A stretch of 64,000 bases of DNA from Flavobacteriaceae bacterium (GTDB lineage: Bacteria > Bacteroidota > Bacteroidia > Flavobacteriales > Flavobacteriaceae). The stretch spans positions 1 to 64,000 of the forward strand of contig JAQWGN010000010.1 of the NCBI GenBank assembly GCA_029238215.1, given 5' to 3'. The notes beneath the pieces are model-generated. The model saw only the letters and a program-made list of their open reading frames with translations. It made no database searches and was not told the origin of the DNA. Of the stretch, positions 1 through 9,559 are shown one piece after another (positions within the stretch are counted from its first letter, which is position 1; the number at the start of each line of letters is the position of its first letter). The position numbers were made by a program, and so were the translations under genes.

Positions 1-2
1 CT

Positions 3-611
3 ACTTCTATAGCGATTGCCGATGATGACAATACGACGCTGTATCAGCGTACATCATTTGCGGGTGGTCAATATAATAACAATGAAGCTTCATACTTAAA
101 GAAATTCCAAAACTGGTTACTAGAACGTGAAAGCGATCAAAGTATTTCAGGAATCAATGAGCGTGTTGTACGTTACTCGGATGTAATGCTCTTGTATGCA
201 GAGTGTTTAATTCAAACTAACGGATCGTACGCAGATGCCATGGCGCTTGTTAATGAAATTCGTACCCGTGCAGGAGTTGTACCTCTTGATGAAACAGCAT
301 ATGATGCGGATTCTTTAATGGAACATATTATGTGGGTGGAACGCCCTTTAGAACTTATGTTTGAAGGACATGACATTCGATGGGAAGATTTGACCCGTTG
401 GGGTAAAATAAAGGAACAGTATGATCGACTAGCGGATAAAACATACGTTATTGATACTAAGGTTTTATATGAGTATGACGCTACTATACATGGTTCTTTA
501 AATCAAATTAAAGAGTTTGTTGAAGCGGCAGAGGTATACAGCCCAGCGGCGCATGATTATTTTCCGATACCTTCGACAGAACTCAACTCTAACCCCGATT
601 TTTTAGACTAA
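3..611 (+). CDS. SusD/RagB-family outer-membrane lipoprotein, C-terminal part
   Basis: The reading frame is open from the window edge, so this is the 3' end (about 202 residues) of a longer gene; SusD proteins are usually 450-600 residues. The segment RVVRYSDVMLLYAE, followed by the VNEIRTRAGV helix and ERPLELMFEGHDIRWEDLTRWG, is the typical C-terminal part of SusD. SusD proteins are surface lids that bind oligosaccharides on a SusC-type TonB-dependent channel, so a susC gene is expected just left of the window. The next gene starts within a few to a few dozen bases, which implies one transcript. This marks the stretch as a polysaccharide utilization locus. The N-terminus and lipoprotein signal cannot be seen. 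Confidence 0.93.
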   Translation, partial: TSIAIADDDNTTLYQRTSFAGGQYNNNEASYLKKFQNWLLERESDQSISGINERVVRYSDVMLLYAECLIQTNGSYADAMALVNEIRTRAGVVPLDETAYDADSLMEHIMWVERPLELMFEGHDIRWEDLTRWGKIKEQYDRLADKTYVIDTKVLYEYDATIHGSLNQIKEFVEAAEVYSPAAHDYFPIPSTELNSNPDFLD

Positions 612-647
612 AAAATGAATTTAAAAGAATTTAAACCAAGCGAACTC

Positions 648-2141
648 ATGAAAAAAAATCGTATTCTAACAGTAGTAATTGGACTTTTTATAACCTTAGG
701 GGTCGTTTCGTGTGAGCGAGATTATATCACTCCAGAGGCAAATGATTTTTCAGATGCAATTGCTGTTGCATCTGGGAATAAAAGAATTGAGAGAGGGAAT
801 AGCACCTCTTTTTCAGACCTATCTAAGGGTGTAACAAACCGTACATGGACCATTCCTGAATCGGCTACCATTATAAATTCAAATGGAAGAAATGCTTCAA
901 ATTTGGATCTTATTCATGTTAGGTTTGATGTGCCAGGGCAGTATGAAGTAAACCTTAAATCAGATTTTGAAGTGGATTCAATAGCATTGGATACAACCTT
1001 TAATGTGGTTGTGTTGGATTATATCGATACAAAATTTGAAATAACATCTATTGATGCTACTTTTTCTGAACAAACGGCAGAACAAATAACGATGTATGAA
1101 GGCGGAACGATTAATTTTAAAGATACTTCTCTAGGAAGTCCTAACAGAAGAATGTGGTCTTTCCCAGGCGGTGATCCGTCATCTGCTGGTGGTATTAATA
1201 TTGATGAAGACGAAAAGGTTAAAAATATGGCTGTCTCTTACCCTACGATTGGTACTTATGATCTTAGGCTTATTACTTGGCGCCAGTATCCTGAAGGCAC
1301 GAAGGATACATTGTACCTTGAAGACTACATAAATATTGTAGAAAATATTGACCCACCAACCTTAATGGAGCTTACAGAAAGTGAAGCGGGCGTGATTCAT
1401 TTAAAATATAATTTACCTCTAAAATTGACGGGTGACCTCCTTCCAAGTCTAACGTTAAAAGTAGATGGAGTAGATGCAGCTATTTCTAGTGCAGCCATTA
1501 ATGAAGACGATAATCGAATTGTTGATATTGTCCCTGCTGTTAACGCAAGAAGCACTTCTGTAGCGTCCTTGTCTTATGATGGTGCTGGAGGTTTAACACG
1601 ACTAAATGATGTTGCTGCAGAGGCCTTTACTGACAAAGTTGTAGGCTTATTTGTGCCACCAAACCTTGCCGATGACACCATTTACGGTTTTGAAGATGGT
1701 GGAGCTGGCTGGGAAGGTGCCGATGACAATATCGGATTAGTAACTTTCACAGATGAACAGGCAGCTTCTGGTATGTATAGTATGCGTATGGAAGCTACTC
1801 AAGACATGAAATGGACAAGATCTTGGAGTTGGAAAGAAGGGTCAGAATTTTATTTAGAAGCAGGAACGGTAGTTTCTATTGAATTCAAAATGTGGATTGA
1901 CCCCTCCTATACCGATGGATCCATTGGACCATGGATTACCAAAAATGAAGCGCCTTTTCCTCAAACACAATTTTGGACCGGAACAGCTGGATTGCCTAGA
2001 AGTGAATGGGTTACCATAAACAAAGAGTCAGCAAAAAAATGGACAGTTCCTGAAACTGGAATGTATTTCGTTGCGTTTAGATTTCAGAAAAAGGGAGTTG
2101 TTTACATAGACGACGTGAAAGTATTCCACCCAGAAGATTGA
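648..2141 (+). CDS. PKD-domain surface lipoprotein, probable glycan-binding protein
   Basis: The gene follows susD directly. Starting at 648 gives a standard lipoprotein signal (MKKNRILT then hydrophobic residues ending in VVSC); an in-frame ATG at 615 would add 11 residues and cannot be excluded. Two PKD-like segments can be seen, one with STSFSDLSKGV and TWTIPE near the N-terminus and a second with INFKDTSLGSPNRRMWSFPGG. The last ~155 residues start with FEDGGAGWEG and end with VYIDDVKVF, a pattern common in beta-sandwich carbohydrate-binding modules. The position after susD and the domain makeup suggest a SusE/SGBP-like protein that helps capture the polysaccharide at the cell surface. The glycan it binds cannot be read from the sequence; the GH86 neighbours suggest a red-algal galactan. 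Confidence 0.8.
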   Translation: MKKNRILTVVIGLFITLGVVSCERDYITPEANDFSDAIAVASGNKRIERGNSTSFSDLSKGVTNRTWTIPESATIINSNGRNASNLDLIHVRFDVPGQYEVNLKSDFEVDSIALDTTFNVVVLDYIDTKFEITSIDATFSEQTAEQITMYEGGTINFKDTSLGSPNRRMWSFPGGDPSSAGGINIDEDEKVKNMAVSYPTIGTYDLRLITWRQYPEGTKDTLYLEDYINIVENIDPPTLMELTESEAGVIHLKYNLPLKLTGDLLPSLTLKVDGVDAAISSAAINEDDNRIVDIVPAVNARSTSVASLSYDGAGGLTRLNDVAAEAFTDKVVGLFVPPNLADDTIYGFEDGGAGWEGADDNIGLVTFTDEQAASGMYSMRMEATQDMKWTRSWSWKEGSEFYLEAGTVVSIEFKMWIDPSYTDGSIGPWITKNEAPFPQTQFWTGTAGLPRSEWVTINKESAKKWTVPETGMYFVAFRFQKKGVVYIDDVKVFHPED

Positions 2142-2200
2142 TGTATTCGTATTGCTTTTTTGGACAATAGTTTAGACTCTAATGTAACTAATGACTCATA

Positions 2201-4024
2201 ATGCCAACAAAATATAGTTTACTTAATGTCACCTGCTGTACCATTTTGTTTACAGCAGGGCTTTATGCACAGCTTAATAACGTAACTGTAAATCCTGAAA
2301 TACAAAAGTTTATTGGCGATGTATCTGAGTTAGATCGTTCCAAGTATTTTGTAATTCATTCCGCTCCTTTTGCGAGTAGGCCAATACATAAATCGTTTTA
2401 TGCGGATTATAATGTTGTACCATCAGGTAGAGGTTTTTATGGACCTGGAATTGATGCAAAAAAACAAACGGGACAGGTTGGTGTATATCCAAACCCAAAG
2501 CAGTATAAAGGAAAAAAGATTAAGTCTGTAAGGCGTTTTGTTGCTACCGAACATCCACGAAATCTCTATAAAGAAGGCTTAGATATTGAAGGGCTATCAA
2601 ATTGGGCTGTACAATATTTTATAAACATGAATGATGATATTCGTCCATTATGGTATGAGCCGATGAATGAACCTTTTGTTCATGCAAAAGATTTTTATGA
2701 CGAAAAGGACTGGGATCCCGTTGCCGAAGTACGAGTCAAGACTGAAATGTCGAAGATGTACCGCGCTATTGCTGAAAAAATACATGCCGAGCCAACCCTA
2801 AAAAACATTAAAGTAATGGGCTATGGGGCTGCCTGGCCGTCCTTTGAATTAAAAGATTTTAATAACTGGGAAACAAACATGGGCCTTTTTCTAGATATAG
2901 CTGGTGATCAGATGGATGCTATATCCTATCACTTGTACGATGGGGTTAATCAAGCTGGACAAAACAACAAGCGTCAGGGGAGTAATAACGAAGCTATTAT
3001 GGACATGATTGAGACCTATAGCGTAAACCGTTGGGGATATGTTAAGCCTCATGCAATAACAGAATACGGGGGTATTGTTAGAAATGAATTCTCACTTATC
3101 AGCAATATGCAATCCATTCGTACGCAAAACGCCATGATTTTTGGTCTATTAGATAGAGAAGATCGCTTGGAATTGTCTATCCCTTTCAACACAGATGATG
3201 CAAGGTGGCATATTACGGAGAAGAATAATTACTTACCCTATAAAGCGGTTCTTTGGCGTCCAGAAAATATGGGTGTTCCAAAAAATGAGATAACAGGATG
3301 GGTATACACCAACAGGATACATTTTTACGACATATGGAAAGAAGTAAAGGGCAAACGCGTCTATGTTTCTACATCTAATCCAGACATACAGGTACAGGCT
3401 TTTACACACGACAAACAACTGTATATAGCACTAAATAATTTAGCAGATACTCCGCAAAAAATTAATTTTCAGGTTAATGCCGTTGAAAAAAGTATGCAAA
3501 GTATCTATGTGAAATCATTGACTGTATTTGAAGATGATTTACCGCGTTATTATGAAAATGTTTTATCTTCTGTACCCGATTCGTTTGTTCTGGATGTTGC
3601 TGAGACTATCGTTTTAGCTTATAATTTAAAAAAGCCTATTCGTTTCAAAAACGAACTTTATGCAAAACGATATTATTCAGAAGCGTTTTTATTACCTATT
3701 GTGGCGCATAAAAAAATGACTTTTTCATTTACAGAAGTAGCATTAGGCTCGGGCACTGCCTCATTGAGTATGAGTATTGGTCGTATGCACGATTTATCGA
3801 AACGTCCAATTATCTTGGTAAACGGCACAGCTGTTTCCATTCCTTTTAATTGGAAAGGCTATGATCAAGCCAATCGAAAAAAATTCTTTGGAGCAATTGA
3901 AATTCCAATTCCAATGGAATTGATAAAAGAAAATAACAGCGTTAGTATTACCTTTCCAGATAGTGGAGGGCATCTTAGTTCTTTAATATTGAATATGGAG
4001 ACTTTGAAAACGAACGATAATTAA
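2201..4024 (+). CDS. GH86-family beta-agarase/beta-porphyranase-like glycoside hydrolase (first copy)
   Basis: A 607-residue secreted enzyme with an N-terminal signal peptide ending around LYAQ. The barrel carries EPMNEPFVHA, giving Glu157 as likely acid/base, and ITEYGG, giving Glu288 as likely nucleophile, as in clan GH-A enzymes. The C-terminus (about residues 515-600) has FNWKGYDQANRKKFFG and TFPDSGGH, which I recognise as the C-terminal domain of beta-porphyranase A-type GH86 enzymes. These enzymes cut beta-1,4 links in agarose or porphyran. There is no T9SS tail, unlike the adjacent copy, so this enzyme may be periplasmic or exported another way. Choosing between agarose and porphyran needs structure or assay; GH86 itself is fairly secure. 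Confidence 0.85.
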   Translation: MPTKYSLLNVTCCTILFTAGLYAQLNNVTVNPEIQKFIGDVSELDRSKYFVIHSAPFASRPIHKSFYADYNVVPSGRGFYGPGIDAKKQTGQVGVYPNPKQYKGKKIKSVRRFVATEHPRNLYKEGLDIEGLSNWAVQYFINMNDDIRPLWYEPMNEPFVHAKDFYDEKDWDPVAEVRVKTEMSKMYRAIAEKIHAEPTLKNIKVMGYGAAWPSFELKDFNNWETNMGLFLDIAGDQMDAISYHLYDGVNQAGQNNKRQGSNNEAIMDMIETYSVNRWGYVKPHAITEYGGIVRNEFSLISNMQSIRTQNAMIFGLLDREDRLELSIPFNTDDARWHITEKNNYLPYKAVLWRPENMGVPKNEITGWVYTNRIHFYDIWKEVKGKRVYVSTSNPDIQVQAFTHDKQLYIALNNLADTPQKINFQVNAVEKSMQSIYVKSLTVFEDDLPRYYENVLSSVPDSFVLDVAETIVLAYNLKKPIRFKNELYAKRYYSEAFLLPIVAHKKMTFSFTEVALGSGTASLSMSIGRMHDLSKRPIILVNGTAVSIPFNWKGYDQANRKKFFGAIEIPIPMELIKENNSVSITFPDSGGHLSSLILNMETLKTNDN

Positions 4025-4043
4025 CAACAGCTAAAAAAAATTG

Positions 4044-6110
4044 ATGAATAAGAACTTAACTGCGTTTTTTGTTGTAATCGTCACGATGTCTTTTACACCT
4101 TCACTGGCTCAAAATGTAGGCGTGTATGCTTATCCAAAGATTAAACGGTATTTAGGAGATACTTCCACACTAGATAGAGAAGTTTACTTCACCCTTCATT
4201 CAACTGGTGCAGACGATGTTGAAGCTGCTTTTTATAACGATTATAATGCATCTGCTTCAGGGAGAGGTTTCTGGGGCCCGGCCTCATTTGCTCTAAACAT
4301 AACCGGAGAAGTAGGAATATACCCGGACAGCAAGACATGGGTGTCTGGTGTTAAAGAAGTAACACGCTATATTTCAACAGAGCATCCTAATAAAATTTAT
4401 AAAGAAGGTATTGATCCTGAAATAGCAGCAAACTGGGTTGTAGAATATTTTAACAATCATGTGGGTACCTACCTAAGACCCGAGTTCTTTGAGCCAATGA
4501 ACGAACCTTTTGTACATGCGCGTGATTTTTATAGCGAGGCTGACTGGAACGTTGCTGCCGAGGCTCGCGTTAAATTAGAAATGGCCCAATTGTTTAAAGC
4601 AATTGGCATGAAAATGGATGCAACTCCAGAGTTGGCAAATATTAAGGTTATCGGCTATGCTTCAGCTTGGCCATCATTTGAGAAAAACGACTTTTCTGTA
4701 TGGAACGAAAACATGAAAATGTTTATGGACGAAGCAGGTGATCATATGGATGCTTTTTCGACGCACCTTTATGACGGGGTTAATCAGGTAGGGCAAGACA
4801 CAAAACGGTCTGGAAGTAACTTAGAAGCAGTTTTGGATTTGATTGAAACATACAGTTTTTCAAAGTGGAACGAGGTTAAACCACACGTCATTTCTGAGTA
4901 TGGAGGAATCGTTGGTTCAACGTATAGTGATGAAAGTAATGTTCAATCTATTCGATCGCAAAACGCCATGCTTTTTGGCTTGCTTGAGCGTCAGAACCGG
5001 ATTGAAATGAGTATTCCATTTACTACGGGCAAATCGACTTGGCATATTTCGGCTTCAAACAATTACATGCCTTATAAAGCAGCTCTTTATAAGCCTATAC
5101 CTTTAGGAGTCCCTTTAGACCAAGTTACGGGATGGGAATATACAGATAGAATTTATTTTTATGATTTATGGCGTAATGTCTCGGGAGATCGATTTTTGAT
5201 ACGCTCTAATAATCCCGATGTGCAGGTGCAAGGATTTAGAGATGGCACCAAACTTTATGTAGCACTTAATAATTTGGACGGTGTTGCTAAAACGGTGAAT
5301 TTAAATATTGACACTGCTAACATTCCCAATTTTCTGGAAGTCCGTATCAAGTCTCTTGTTGTTAACAATAATGAAAGGGCCCAATTCTCAGATCAAACAA
5401 CCACAACAATACCTAGCTCTTACAGCTTGGCTCCAAACGAGACTGTAGTTTTAGAGTACACTTATGAATCCGCATTCGAATTTGGTATTGGGCTTGTTTC
5501 AAAAACACATTATAATGGGACTAACGTACAGCCCATTTTCGCAAATAGTCCTATGAACTATAATTTTACCAATGTGCTTTCAAACGACTCAGGGGGTGGA
5601 TTCGCAAGCTTACGCATGAGTATTGGGAGAAAACATGATCGTTCTAAGTCGCCAATAGTTCATATAAATGGGAATGTTCTTACTGTTCCTACCAATTGGA
5701 AAGGCTACAATCAAGCTAATAGAGATGATTTTTTTGGAATGATTGAAATAAATGCTCCTATTACACTTCTTCAGTCTGCTAATACCGTATCCATTACATT
5801 TCCCGATACTGGTGGTCATGTAAGTTCTGTTGTACTTGTTAGGGAAACCTATGATACTAACATCTTGTCTACTGAAAAAACAATGTCTAAAACTACTTTG
5901 GATATTCCGCTTTTGTATCCAAACCCTTCCAAAGGCGTTGTCTATTTCAAAAATGTTTCTTTAGGAAATAAAATTCAGATTTTTGATTTAACAGGACAAG
6001 AGCTATATCGTGCTAACTATAACGGCGCATCTATTAATTTACAGCATCTTGAAACAGGTGTTTACATCGTACAGGCATCCAATCGTTTTATGAAGCTTGT
6101 GATTGATTAG
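4044..6110 (+). CDS. GH86-family beta-agarase/beta-porphyranase-like enzyme with T9SS sorting domain (second copy)
   Basis: A close paralogue of the previous gene, 19 bases downstream. ATG at 4044 is preferred over an overlapping TTG at 4041; the signal peptide ends near SLAQ. The same motifs are present: FEPMNEPFVHA (Glu154, acid/base) and ISEYGG (Glu285, nucleophile), then the porphyranase-type C-terminal domain with NWKGYNQANRDDFFG and FPDTGGH. In addition, about 70 C-terminal residues with LLYPNPSKGVVYF, IQIFDLTGQELY and LETGVYIVQ form a type A T9SS sorting domain, so the enzyme should be exported through the T9SS and anchored or released at the surface. The tandem pair differs in export, which suggests surface cutting by this copy and later cutting by the other. 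Confidence 0.87.
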   Translation: MNKNLTAFFVVIVTMSFTPSLAQNVGVYAYPKIKRYLGDTSTLDREVYFTLHSTGADDVEAAFYNDYNASASGRGFWGPASFALNITGEVGIYPDSKTWVSGVKEVTRYISTEHPNKIYKEGIDPEIAANWVVEYFNNHVGTYLRPEFFEPMNEPFVHARDFYSEADWNVAAEARVKLEMAQLFKAIGMKMDATPELANIKVIGYASAWPSFEKNDFSVWNENMKMFMDEAGDHMDAFSTHLYDGVNQVGQDTKRSGSNLEAVLDLIETYSFSKWNEVKPHVISEYGGIVGSTYSDESNVQSIRSQNAMLFGLLERQNRIEMSIPFTTGKSTWHISASNNYMPYKAALYKPIPLGVPLDQVTGWEYTDRIYFYDLWRNVSGDRFLIRSNNPDVQVQGFRDGTKLYVALNNLDGVAKTVNLNIDTANIPNFLEVRIKSLVVNNNERAQFSDQTTTTIPSSYSLAPNETVVLEYTYESAFEFGIGLVSKTHYNGTNVQPIFANSPMNYNFTNVLSNDSGGGFASLRMSIGRKHDRSKSPIVHINGNVLTVPTNWKGYNQANRDDFFGMIEINAPITLLQSANTVSITFPDTGGHVSSVVLVRETYDTNILSTEKTMSKTTLDIPLLYPNPSKGVVYFKNVSLGNKIQIFDLTGQELYRANYNGASINLQHLETGVYIVQASNRFMKLVID

Positions 6111-6121
6111 TTAGAAATAGT

Positions 6122-7510
6122 ATGAAACAATTCCCTTCGGTCTTTTTAGCAGTGATACTGCTTTGTTTCAATTCAATATTTTGCTTCGGACAGCAATCCC
6201 AGCCCGCTTTTTTTAAAAGCGGGAATACCCTTTGTTTTCTTGGAGATAGTATCACACACGGTGGGCAATTCCACGAATTTTTACAACTCTTTTATGCCAC
6301 GCGTTACCCCAATATGAAGCTCAATTTTCATAATTGTGGCATATCTGGAGATAACGCTGCAGGGATGATTGATCGCTTAGAAGATGATGTCCTTAAACAC
6401 AGCCCCACGCATGTGTTTCTGATGACTGGTATGAATGACGTAAACCGTTCCTTGTATTTTGAAGGCACGGCAAGCAATAAAATTTTGAAACAAAGAGCGA
6501 ATGCCTTAGCTAACTACAAGCGAAATACTACATTATTAGCGCAAAAAATAATCGAAAATGGTATAATACCCATTTTGTTAACGCCTTCTATTTATGACCA
6601 ATACTCAAAAATAGAAAGAGAAAACAACTTAGGCTGTAATGATGCGCTTATTGAGTGTTCTAATCACATTAAAAAATTAGGTGACAAATATGATGTTCTT
6701 GTTATCGATTTAAACACTCCAATGCGAAAGCTCATGGAACGTGAATTGAAAAAAGATTCTTTGTTTACCATTATTGGAAAAGACAGGGTGCATCCAGAAG
6801 CAACGGGGCACTTTATCATGTTCCATGAGATTATTGCTGTGCTTGAGCAATCGAGAGTTGTATCTATAATTGAAATGGATTTTAACAGCCAACACCCTAT
6901 TGTAACCGCTAAAAACTGTCAAGTATTAGAAGTTAAAATCTCCAATAATGACATCTGTTTTCAATGGTTAGAAAACAGCTTGCCTTTTCCAATGGAAAAG
7001 CATAATAAAGCAGCTTCTTTTGTTCCATTTGAGCAAAATTTTAATCAGCAAATACTTCAAGCTCATGGTATTGGGCAAGGCGCTTATGATTTGTTTATTG
7101 AAGATCAATTCATAGAAACAATTTCCAGTGAGGCGCTTGGGAAAGGCATTAACCTTGCTAGTAATACTAAAACCCCACAGTACAAACAGGCTCAAGAAAT
7201 CATGCGGCTTTGTGCAGAATACCGCAAAACGGGGTATCAACTTAGAGCAGTGCCTTTTATAGATTTTAAATACCTCCATGATTATAATGGACCAAATAAT
7301 GTGTTGCAGAAAAAACTTCATTTGGATAAAAAGCTTGATGAAATAAAAGGTAAGCCCTATTACAATTACATCAAAAAAAGTATGGATGCGTACTTTGAGA
7401 CATTGCCACAAGTAGACTCCCTCCAAAAAAGGTTAACCCAAATTAAAGCTGAAATCTATTCCAAGAACAAGCCTAAGAAACTTTCATTACAGTTGGTTAA
7501 AAAGCAATGA
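6122..7510 (+). CDS. Secreted SGNH/GDSL-family hydrolase (putative carbohydrate esterase)
   Basis: A 462-residue protein with signal peptide. Block I is FLGDSITHGG (Ser43 nucleophile), block III is TGMNDVNR and block V is DRVHPEATGH with the catalytic Asp/His pair, so the SGNH fold and active site are complete. The SGNH part covers about residues 35-245; the remaining ~215 residues have no motif I recognise and are rich in Lys and Gln. SGNH enzymes in glycan loci usually remove acetyl groups or other esters. It starts 11 bases after the second GH86 gene, so it should be in the same transcript. The substrate is unknown; removal of an ester from the algal galactan is inference. Confidence 0.8.
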   Translation: MKQFPSVFLAVILLCFNSIFCFGQQSQPAFFKSGNTLCFLGDSITHGGQFHEFLQLFYATRYPNMKLNFHNCGISGDNAAGMIDRLEDDVLKHSPTHVFLMTGMNDVNRSLYFEGTASNKILKQRANALANYKRNTTLLAQKIIENGIIPILLTPSIYDQYSKIERENNLGCNDALIECSNHIKKLGDKYDVLVIDLNTPMRKLMERELKKDSLFTIIGKDRVHPEATGHFIMFHEIIAVLEQSRVVSIIEMDFNSQHPIVTAKNCQVLEVKISNNDICFQWLENSLPFPMEKHNKAASFVPFEQNFNQQILQAHGIGQGAYDLFIEDQFIETISSEALGKGINLASNTKTPQYKQAQEIMRLCAEYRKTGYQLRAVPFIDFKYLHDYNGPNNVLQKKLHLDKKLDEIKGKPYYNYIKKSMDAYFETLPQVDSLQKRLTQIKAEIYSKNKPKKLSLQLVKKQ

Positions 7511-7608
7511 TAATTCTGGAGTGGTCTTTTGTTACAGAATTCAGAACATTTGTAACAGTACCCTGCAAAATCTAGATGTAATTTGCTTTAAACTTTAATT
7601 ATACACAT

Positions 7609-8535
7609 ATGAAAAATTTTTACACTTTAATTGTTGCGATTGTATTTTCAGTTGCTTTACAAGCACAAACTACAGTAGATTTTACTGAAAGTGAGGGCTA
7701 TGTTCAAGGACCCCTAAATGATAATGCAAACTGGGGAGGCGCTAACTGGATTGTATATCCTGCAGCAGGCACAGAAAGAGCAGAAACAACAGGAGGTTAC
7801 TCTTGGGCAAGATGGGCTGAACCATTTGTAGTTAGTGGAACTGAAATTACGTTTGACGTACATTTTAAGTTTAATGTAGATATTCCTAGTGGTAAACTAG
7901 TTTCACGATTTGGTTTCAACGATGGTGGAGCCAATTCTGGGAATGTTGCGAACATCCAATTATCTACTTTAAACGACGGAATATTAACTGTTAGGGCTCA
8001 AAATAATTTGCCCGTATCTAGCGGAAACGCTGCTCTTGCTGACTTCCAACAAGATGATTTAATCATTAGTACTGTACTCACATTAGGAGCAGACGCGGCT
8101 TCTTCAACAATTTCAGCCAAACTCGTAAATGTCACAGATAATATTACTTCTGAAATTGCTGTTATTGATGGAATAAGTGCCGCTGTCTTTGGGGCGGCTA
8201 CTACTGGCGGAGTTTCTGGTTTTATTCACGCCCAAGATAATCTTGGGGGTACTAGAGGTTTTTTGGTTGATAAAGTTGTCATGACTCAAGGAAATACGTT
8301 ATCAGTAAAATCGTATGCACGTCCTACATTTAGTTTGTCACAAAATCCAGTTGATGATATAGTCCAGCTTACAGGCTTAGATAAAGGAAGTTATATTTCT
8401 ATTTACTCTATTACAGGAGCAAAGGCAAGTAGCCACACGTATAACGGAAACTCATTAAACGTTGGTCACTTAAATACTGGGGTTTATTTTTTAGAAACAC
8501 CTGGATTTGCTGCTAAGAAATTATTGAAGAGATAG
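7609..8535 (+). CDS. T9SS-exported protein of unknown function
   Basis: A 308-residue protein with signal peptide (ends near LQAQ) and a C-terminal T9SS type A sorting domain: FSLSQNPVDDIVQL, SIYSITGAK, LNTGVYFLE. The middle (residues 20-230) is rich in Gly, Ala, Asn and Thr and looks like one beta-sandwich, with an ANWGGANWIVYP start and conserved-looking acidic positions; I do not recognise a family. By placement in the locus it could be a carbohydrate-binding or structural surface protein. About 100 non-coding bases separate it from the SGNH gene, and a strong terminator follows, so it ends the plus-strand transcript or forms its own. Confidence 0.75.
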   Translation: MKNFYTLIVAIVFSVALQAQTTVDFTESEGYVQGPLNDNANWGGANWIVYPAAGTERAETTGGYSWARWAEPFVVSGTEITFDVHFKFNVDIPSGKLVSRFGFNDGGANSGNVANIQLSTLNDGILTVRAQNNLPVSSGNAALADFQQDDLIISTVLTLGADAASSTISAKLVNVTDNITSEIAVIDGISAAVFGAATTGGVSGFIHAQDNLGGTRGFLVDKVVMTQGNTLSVKSYARPTFSLSQNPVDDIVQLTGLDKGSYISIYSITGAKASSHTYNGNSLNVGHLNTGVYFLETPGFAAKKLLKR

Positions 8536-8563
8536 TAATTACAGTAGATTTTTAAATAAAAAT

Positions 8564-8592
8564 AAAAGCCATCGAATTTCGATGGCTTTTTT
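8564..8592 (+). terminator. Rho-independent terminator after the T9SS-exported protein
   Basis: A perfect 12-bp stem (8564-8575 with 8579-8590) around a 3-base loop, with an A-rich left arm and a T-run on the right. It lies 29 bases after the stop codon and 29 bases before the next gene. Confidence 0.9.
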
Positions 8593-8620
8593 ATGTTATA
8601 AAGTATACTACCTTTAGGTG

Positions 8621-9559
8621 ATGAACTACGCGTTGATGAGAATTGTGCCTTTTGTTTTTTTGATTTATTTTGCGCTAACAGCATCTGCACAACAAGCTAA
8701 AACACCGCTTTACCCAGAGGGGATTCCATGTAAATTGCATGAAGACTTGGAAACATTATATGATGAAACAGCTAAAAAAATAAAAAAAGTAGGTGTTCCT
8801 GAAATTTGGTATTATCCTGCATCTGGAAAAACTTTAGCTAAACTTTCCGCAATTTTAATTGTACCTGGAGGAGGTTATACCACCCTTGCTTTTGATCATG
8901 AGGGAATCAAAGTAGCCCAATGGTTAAATCAGTTGGGAATTAGTGCTTTTGTGCTCATGTATCGGTTGCCTTATTGGGAGTCTGAATCTTGTAAAAGCAA
9001 GGTAGCACTGATGGACGCCACACGAGCGATGCGGATTATACGCCATAACGCAACCCTGTGGAATCTTGATATTTCAAAAATTGGTGTGCTTGGTTTCTCT
9101 GCTGGTGGACATCTAGCAGCAACACTCTCCACACAGTTTGACCTTGGCAATACAACTACAGAAAATCAATTCGATAAATTCAGTTCTCGCCCCAATTTTA
9201 GTATACTTGTTTATCCGGTTATAAGTATGCTGAACGGGCTCACCCATATGGGTTCTCGAAAGAGCTTGCTTGGTGAAACCCCAACCAAAGAGGAGTTAAA
9301 TCTTTATTCAAATGAGTTACAAGTCAAATCCAACACACCTCCAACCTTACTGATACATGCCAAGGACGATAGCGTAGTGGTGCCAGAAAATAGCATACAA
9401 TATCACAAAGCATTGCAAAAAAATAAAATACCTACAACACTTCACTTAATGGAAGTAGGCGGTCATGGTTTTGGAATTAAAAACGCACATGCGCCGACTA
9501 ATTCATGGCTGAAAATTACCGAGGAATGGCTTCAAGAACAAAAGTTTTTAGCCGATTAA
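8621..9559 (+). CDS. Secreted alpha/beta-hydrolase (putative acetyl esterase)
   Basis: ATG at 8621 (an overlapping GTG lies at 8618) begins a signal peptide ending at TASAQ. The protein has the oxyanion-hole motif PGGGYT, nucleophile elbow GFSAGG (Ser160), an Asp in HAKDDSVV and a His in GGHGFG, the full catalytic set of BD-FAE/acetyl-xylan-esterase-like hydrolases. Length (312 residues) is normal. It lies after a strong terminator, so it is likely transcribed on its own, and its end overlaps the end of the facing sulfatase gene by 4 bases. With the SGNH gene it is the second likely esterase in the locus, which suggests that the target glycan carries acyl groups. The precise substrate cannot be told. 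Confidence 0.8.
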   Translation: MNYALMRIVPFVFLIYFALTASAQQAKTPLYPEGIPCKLHEDLETLYDETAKKIKKVGVPEIWYYPASGKTLAKLSAILIVPGGGYTTLAFDHEGIKVAQWLNQLGISAFVLMYRLPYWESESCKSKVALMDATRAMRIIRHNATLWNLDISKIGVLGFSAGGHLAATLSTQFDLGNTTTENQFDKFSSRPNFSILVYPVISMLNGLTHMGSRKSLLGETPTKEELNLYSNELQVKSNTPPTLLIHAKDDSVVVPENSIQYHKALQKNKIPTTLHLMEVGGHGFGIKNAHAPTNSWLKITEEWLQEQKFLAD

